Assembly (NCBI GenBank): GCA_964362645.1 | Contig: CAYIFC010000015.1 | Span: 1-15,773 of the forward strand | Source: CAYIFC01 sp964362645 | GTDB lineage: Bacteria > Patescibacteriota > Minisyncoccia > Phycocordibacterales > JACOZG01 | Reading direction: 5' to 3' | DNA: 15,773 nt | In this document: positions 12,673 to 15,773 of the stretch, in pieces | Position numbering within the stretch: position 1 is the first letter of the stretch | Layout of the letters: each line of letters starts with the position of its first letter | Position numbers and translations under genes: made by a program | The notes under the pieces: generated by a model | What the model was told of the DNA's origin: nothing | The model's database searches: none | The model's input: only the letters and a program-made list of their open reading frames with translations

Positions 12673-13278
12673 CTACCCCTGATTTACCTCATTCATCGCG
12701 AGTTGTGGAGTAGAAGTAATGATTAGTTCGATCGCTTCGGCAGCGCGCTTGAGAGATTTTTTGAGGACTAACTGATCTTTAGGCGAGAAGTTGCCTAAGA
12801 TAAATTTGTTGACACCTTCCTCACCAACTGGCTTTTTAGTTTTACCTTTTGGTGTGCTCGGACTAATGCCAACACGCACGCGGGTGAACTCGGTAGTTTT
12901 GATGGCGCGGATAATCGACTCGATACCGCGATGACCGCCCGAGCCGCGGTTAAAACTCACGCGCACGGTGCCAAGTGGCAAATCCAGATCATCGTGGACG
13001 ACGATTAAATTCTTCGCCGCTTTTTTAGACGTAATTAGTTTCGGTAACGCTTTGCCCGAGTTGTTCATCATTGTTTCGGGCTTCAGCAACATCACTTGGT
13101 TTTTCCCAAGTTTTATTTCTGCGACGAGTGATTGATACTTTTTATCCAGCACCCAATCTCTAGCTTCTGGCTTTGAGCTTTGAGCTTTGAGCTTCTCGAG
13201 CACCATCCTTCCCACGTTATGCCGCGTATTATTATATTCCTCGCCCGGATTCCCGAGCCCAACCACAACATATTTCAT
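12673..13278 (-). CDS. pth: Peptidyl-tRNA hydrolase
   Basis: 201 residues from ATG 13278, where the family start MKYVVVGLGNPG lies; an upstream extension to 13317 is rejected. It releases peptides from prematurely dropped peptidyl-tRNAs. Seen: N10 in GLGNPG, catalytic H20 in NNTRHN, N72 in ETMMNNSGK, and D96 in VVHDDLDLP. At the position of E. coli Asn114 (GGHNG) there is Arg117 (GGHRG), an unusual change in a tRNA-contacting residue. Residues about 29-40 (KLKAQSSKPEAR) are encoded by a five-unit heptamer array and replace a variable linker, so the enzyme is probably still active. It has its own leaderless-type promoter (13286-13313). Confidence 0.93.
   Translation of the reverse strand: MKYVVVGLGNPGEEYNNTRHNVGRMVLEKLKAQSSKPEARDWVLDKKYQSLVAEIKLGKNQVMLLKPETMMNNSGKALPKLITSKKAAKNLIVVHDDLDLPLGTVRVSFNRGSGGHRGIESIIRAIKTTEFTRVRVGISPSTPKGKTKKPVGEEGVNKFILGNFSPKDQLVLKKSLKRAAEAIELIITSTPQLAMNEVNQG
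13161..13195 (-). repeat. Five-unit heptamer array inside pth
   Basis: Read on the minus strand: GAAGCTC, AAAGCTC, AAAGCTC, AAAGCCA, GAAGCTA. Same unit, period and copy number as the intergenic array at 720-754. Because 7 is not a multiple of 3, the reading frame rotates through the repeat; the open frame yields a Lys/Ser/Ala-rich segment. Confidence 0.8.
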
Positions 13279-13285
13279 GCCCCGA

Positions 13286-13313
13286 ATTATAGCCCAACCC
13301 AGGCCCAACACAA
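13286..13313 (-). promoter_or_regulatory. Promoter giving a leaderless pth mRNA
   Basis: On the minus strand TTGTGT, a 16-nt spacer and a perfect TATAAT that ends exactly 7 nt before ATG 13278. There is no SD. The -35 box overlaps the inverted repeat copy at 13312-13336. Confidence 0.7.
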
Positions 13314-13336
13314 ACAACTGGGAAGCAACGCTTCCC
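13312..13336 (-). repeat. Hairpin repeat, copy A (inverted relative to copy B)
   Basis: Minus strand: GGGAAGCGTTGCTTCCC followed by AGTTGTTT. The first 17 nt form a perfect 7-bp hairpin. Confidence 0.75.
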
Positions 13337-13357
13337 GTAAATACTGATTATTTTGGT

Positions 13358-13389
13358 TGTCGGGAGGGGTTGCCTCCCGACAGTTGTTT
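13358..13389 (+). repeat. Hairpin repeat, copy B
   Basis: TGTCGGGAGG, loop GGTTG and CCTCCCGACA form a perfect 10-bp hairpin, followed by GTTGTTT. Its core GGGAGGGGTTGCCTCCC matches copy A at 14 of 17 positions, and both share the AGTTGTTT flank, so the two are homologous and inverted. No T run follows on either strand, so they are not ordinary terminators. Confidence 0.75.
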
Positions 13390-13420
13390 AAAAAGTAAAT
13401 ACCAATCACAATTAGCATCC

Positions 13421-13449
13421 TTGCGGGGGCCTTTTTTTGAGAGTATACT
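13421..13449 (+). promoter_or_regulatory. Promoter with near-leaderless start for lepB
   Basis: TTGCGG (weak), a 17-nt spacer and TATACT, ending 9 nt before ATG 13459. No SD. A GGGGGCC-T7 stretch lies in the spacer region. Confidence 0.6.
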
Positions 13450-13458
13450 GCGGCGAAT

Positions 13459-13995
13459 ATGACTAAAACTGGCGGTTTTTTTAGAGATCTACTTCGGTTC
13501 ATCATCCTCACAGTTGTAATTGTCGTCCCCATCCGCGCCTACGTTGCCCAACCCTTTATCGTTAGTGGTGTTTCGATGGTCCCCTCTTTCGAAGATGGCG
13601 AGTACCTAGTCATCGACGAACTCTCCTACCACTTTCGCGAACCGGTACGCGGCGAAGTGATTGTCTTCCGCTACCCCAAGGACCCGTCGAAATTTTTTAT
13701 CAAGCGCGTTATCGGACTACCGGGCGAGACAATAAAAATCGCCGGTGGGCAAGTTGTCATCAAAATGGGCGAAACCGAATTTACTCTCAACGAACCCTAC
13801 ATTACCGACCACAATTTAGGGGCCGCCGAAGAAACGCTTGATAAAGGGCAATACTTTGTTCTAGGCGACAACCGTAGTATGAGCCTCGACTCACGAGCTT
13901 GGGGCGCCGTTCCAGAAGATAACATTAAAGGCCGCGTACTTGTGCGCTTGTTTCCGCTTGATCGAATCACGTTATTTAGCAAATCTAGTTCTTAA
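13459..13995 (+). CDS. lepB: Signal peptidase I
   Basis: 178 residues, the compact one-TM form typical of Gram-positive and CPR bacteria. The TM anchor is about 11-28. The catalytic serine S39 lies in SGVSMVPSF (box B), box C is GEVIVFRYP (about 65-73), the general base K82 lies in FFIKRVIGLPGE (box D), and GDNRSMSLDSR (about 138-148) is box E. All key residues are present. It removes signal peptides at the outer face of the membrane; pilin copy 4 with its ASA-Q site is a likely substrate. hisS begins 6 nt after the stop with no separate promoter seen, so the two are probably one transcript. Confidence 0.95.
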   Translation: MTKTGGFFRDLLRFIILTVVIVVPIRAYVAQPFIVSGVSMVPSFEDGEYLVIDELSYHFREPVRGEVIVFRYPKDPSKFFIKRVIGLPGETIKIAGGQVVIKMGETEFTLNEPYITDHNLGAAEETLDKGQYFVLGDNRSMSLDSRAWGAVPEDNIKGRVLVRLFPLDRITLFSKSSS

Positions 13996-14001
13996 TTTCC
14001 T

Positions 14002-15429
14002 ATGAGCAAAAAGAAAACTGACGGCAAGAAAGCGGACGACCAGATGCACACTCTTAAAGGCATGCGCGACCTCATCGGCGCCGAGTACTATGCCTACCAA
14101 GGCTTTTTCGAAAAGGCGGCCGAGATCGCGATCTACTACGGCTTTCGCGCGATCGAAACGCCGATCGTGGAGTACGAAAGCTTGTTCTACCACTCGATTG
14201 GTGCCGACACCGACATTATGGAGAAAGAGATTTATACTCTCCGCACGCGCGGCGGCGACAAGTTGGCTCTCCGACCCGAAGGCACGGCACCGGTAATGCG
14301 CGCCTACTTTGAGCACGGCATGCAGAGCGAGCCGCAGCCCGTCCTCCTCTACTACGGCGGACAATTCTTCCGCCACGACAATCCGCAACGCGGCCGCTAT
14401 CGCGAACTGCGTCAGTTTGGCCTCGAGGCCATCGGCACCGGCAAGAGCATTACTGACGCGATGATCATCAAAGTGATCCTAACGATCCTCGAAGAAGCCG
14501 GTTTGAGCAATCTTAAAGTTGAAATCAATAGTATTGGCGATAAGGACTGCCGGCCTAATTTTAAAAAAGAACTGACGAATTATTACAAAAAGCACATCCG
14601 TTCTCTCTGCCCGGACTGTCGCGATCGTCTCAAAACTAATCCGATGCGGCTGCTGGATTGCAAAAATGCTAAGTGCCAAGAGCTTAAGGCCGACGCGCCA
14701 TCGGCCGTGGGCTACCTCTGTGGTTCGTGTAAACAACACTTTAAAGAAGTGCTTGAGTACCTCGACACGATGAATGTGGCCTACGAACTCAATAATTCGC
14801 TCGTGCGAGGTCTCGATTATTACTCGCGGACTGTTTTTGAAATTAGCACCCTCAACGCCTCTCCGGTGCCAGAAGCCGAAGCTTTCGTCGACGAAGCCAT
14901 CGTCGCTCAAGCCCCAGAAGAAATGCTCGACGAAGATGGCGAAGTCGTTGTCCCTCAAGCTAAACAAGAAGTTAAAAAAGTTGAACCACTCCCCGCAGGG
15001 CTCTCACTCGCTGGTGGTGGTCGCTATGACTACTTGGCCAAAGCTCTCGGCAACAAGAAGGGCGTCTCGGCCGTCGGCGCCGCGATCGGCGTGGATCGCG
15101 TAATTGCCGCTGGCGGCAACAAGCTCCTGCCCCGCATCATTAAGAAGCCTAAAATCTTTTTCATTCAGTTGAGCTTCGAAGCTAAACTAAAGAGCATGGT
15201 GGTCATTGAAGTCTTGCGCAAAGCCAAGATCCCAATAGCCCAAGCCATGACCAAGGACTCGCTCGGCGCTCAACTCGCGATTGCTGAACGCCTCCGTGTG
15301 CCCTACTGCATCATCTTGGGTCAAAAGGAAGCACTTGAAGGTTCGGTCATCTTCCGCGACATGAACAACCGCTCCCAGCACACCATCAAAATCGACAAAC
15401 TCGCCGAATTTATTAAAACGATTAAATAG
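14002..15429 (+). CDS. hisS: Histidyl-tRNA synthetase with acidic insertion and extra cysteines
   Basis: 475 residues, longer than the usual 420-430. It charges tRNA-His. Class II motifs: motif 1 near 51-62 (IETPIVEYESLF), motif 2 near 123-145 (FRHDNPQRGRYRELRQFG), the histidine A motif RGLDYYSRTVFEI (269-281), and motif 3 within GVSAVGAAIGVDRV (354-367). An anticodon-binding domain occupies about 383-475. Two features are odd. Residues about 283-335, between the histidine A motif and GGGRYD, are an acidic Pro/Val/Glu-rich insert of some 40 extra residues. The insertion domain holds C203-x2-C206, C220-x4-C225 and C240-x2-C243, enough for one or two zinc knuckles. The ATG has no clear SD. Confidence 0.95.
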   Translation: MSKKKTDGKKADDQMHTLKGMRDLIGAEYYAYQGFFEKAAEIAIYYGFRAIETPIVEYESLFYHSIGADTDIMEKEIYTLRTRGGDKLALRPEGTAPVMRAYFEHGMQSEPQPVLLYYGGQFFRHDNPQRGRYRELRQFGLEAIGTGKSITDAMIIKVILTILEEAGLSNLKVEINSIGDKDCRPNFKKELTNYYKKHIRSLCPDCRDRLKTNPMRLLDCKNAKCQELKADAPSAVGYLCGSCKQHFKEVLEYLDTMNVAYELNNSLVRGLDYYSRTVFEISTLNASPVPEAEAFVDEAIVAQAPEEMLDEDGEVVVPQAKQEVKKVEPLPAGLSLAGGGRYDYLAKALGNKKGVSAVGAAIGVDRVIAAGGNKLLPRIIKKPKIFFIQLSFEAKLKSMVVIEVLRKAKIPIAQAMTKDSLGAQLAIAERLRVPYCIILGQKEALEGSVIFRDMNNRSQHTIKIDKLAEFIKTIK

Positions 15430-15435
15430 GGCCCC

Positions 15436-15773
15436 TTATCGTTCCTCTCTCAATCTTACCAACTCACTTAGGGCAGCCCGCAAAGCCGAAAGCAAATTAG
15501 CTAATTGTGTTTGACGGGAAAGGAAACTGGTGGGTGAGGGACAAGCAGGGATAGACTGACCGTTCCAGGAGGTGGGGTTGCCATTGGCGCCATTGAGACC
15601 ATCAACGAGAGCAATGATGTCGGCGGGAGCGGCCAGACCACTACCGTCAATATCGGTGGAATAGATGGGTCGAGAGGTAATTCCATTGAGTGAGTCAATG
15701 AGAGTCAGATTGTCGTTAGGAACGGTCGTGCCGTCACCATTAACATCACCATGAAGAGCACCGAGGCAGATGG
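15436..15773 (-). CDS. C-terminal end of a dockerin-domain protein (partial, runs off the right edge)
   Basis: At least 112 residues on the minus strand ending at TAA 15436-15438; the start is outside the window. Two EF-hand-like dockerin repeats are seen: GDVNGDGTTVPNDNLTLIDS, followed by LNG, and TDIDGSGLAAPADIIALVDG, followed by LNG. Each has the Dx[ND]xDG/DxDxSxG calcium loop and an F-helix. They follow a CLGALH lead-in typical of type I dockerin ends. After the second repeat comes a Trp-Asn-Gly turn, PACPSP, and an amphipathic helix (SRQTQLANLLSALRAALSEL). Dockerins bind cohesins; in bacteria without cellulosomes they often sit on large secreted surface proteins. The gene is convergent with hisS, 6 bp apart, with no terminator hairpin between them. 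Confidence 0.82.
   Translation of the reverse strand, partial: ICLGALHGDVNGDGTTVPNDNLTLIDSLNGITSRPIYSTDIDGSGLAAPADIIALVDGLNGANGNPTSWNGQSIPACPSPTSFLSRQTQLANLLSALRAALSELVRLREER

Noticed and set aside
13279..13317. N-terminal extension of pth to an upstream ATG
   Set aside because: The extension would include the -10 and -35 boxes and precedes the family start MKYVVVGLGNPG; the ATG at 13278 fits better.
1..15773. CRISPR array or insertion sequence
   Set aside because: No spaced direct repeats of 25-40 nt and no transposase, integrase or cas gene are present in any frame.

Overview
The window reads as a piece of a Candidate Phyla Radiation (Patescibacteria, probably Parcubacteria-like) chromosome. 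This is an inference from content and style. It carries a tandem run of small two-helix VirB2/TrbC-like pilins, a substrate-binding protein without a transporter, a metal-site-deficient metallo-beta-lactamase-fold protein beside gyrA, and short palindromic or heptameric repeats inside housekeeping genes (gyrA, pth). TGA is used as a stop, so the UGA-recoded lineages are unlikely. No rRNA or other taxonomic marker is present.

Layout. Positions 1-956 hold a truncated tRNA-Lys(CTT) on the minus strand, a DsbA-like membrane-anchored thioredoxin-fold protein, a repeat-rich spacer and tRNA-Leu(TAG). Positions 957-3970 hold an accessory plus-strand block: a coiled-coil/single-TM hypothetical protein, an SPFH/band-7 protein, and a translationally coupled small TM protein. 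The first two genes have strong promoters and strikingly similar leaders: a promoter-proximal triloop hairpin with a T run, then a Shine-Dalgarno (SD) site buried in a TTCTC/GAGAA hairpin. A bidirectional terminator at 3931-3970 separates the block from the convergent minus-strand genes.

Positions 3997-11420 are all minus strand. In transcription order these are an HTH regulator with its own promoter and terminator; an MBL-fold pseudo-enzyme; a small membrane protein; gyrA; a SAM methyltransferase; a membrane-anchored family-1 solute-binding protein; and five pilin-like genes. Many of these overlap or are tightly spaced, and an internal promoter precedes the last two pilins.

Positions 11531-15773 hold four-domain ribosomal protein S1 (plus), peptidyl-tRNA hydrolase (minus, convergent), signal peptidase I and histidyl-tRNA synthetase (plus), and the C-terminal end of a dockerin-bearing protein (minus) that runs off the right edge.

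Three themes stand out. First, several housekeeping genes (MBL-fold, S1, pth, and nearly so lepB) have a -10 hexamer ending only 7-9 nt before the ATG with no SD, which predicts leaderless mRNAs, while the accessory block uses long leaders with strong SD sites. Second, there are several families of short repeats: two five-unit heptamer arrays (intergenic and inside pth), a palindrome encoding an in-frame insert in GyrA, an inverted pair between pth and lepB, and a hairpin beside tRNA-Leu flanked by an 11-bp duplication of the tRNA 5' end. Third, there is a rich surface or secretory theme (pilins, substrate-binding protein, DsbA-like protein, signal peptidase, dockerin), as expected for an episymbiotic lifestyle.
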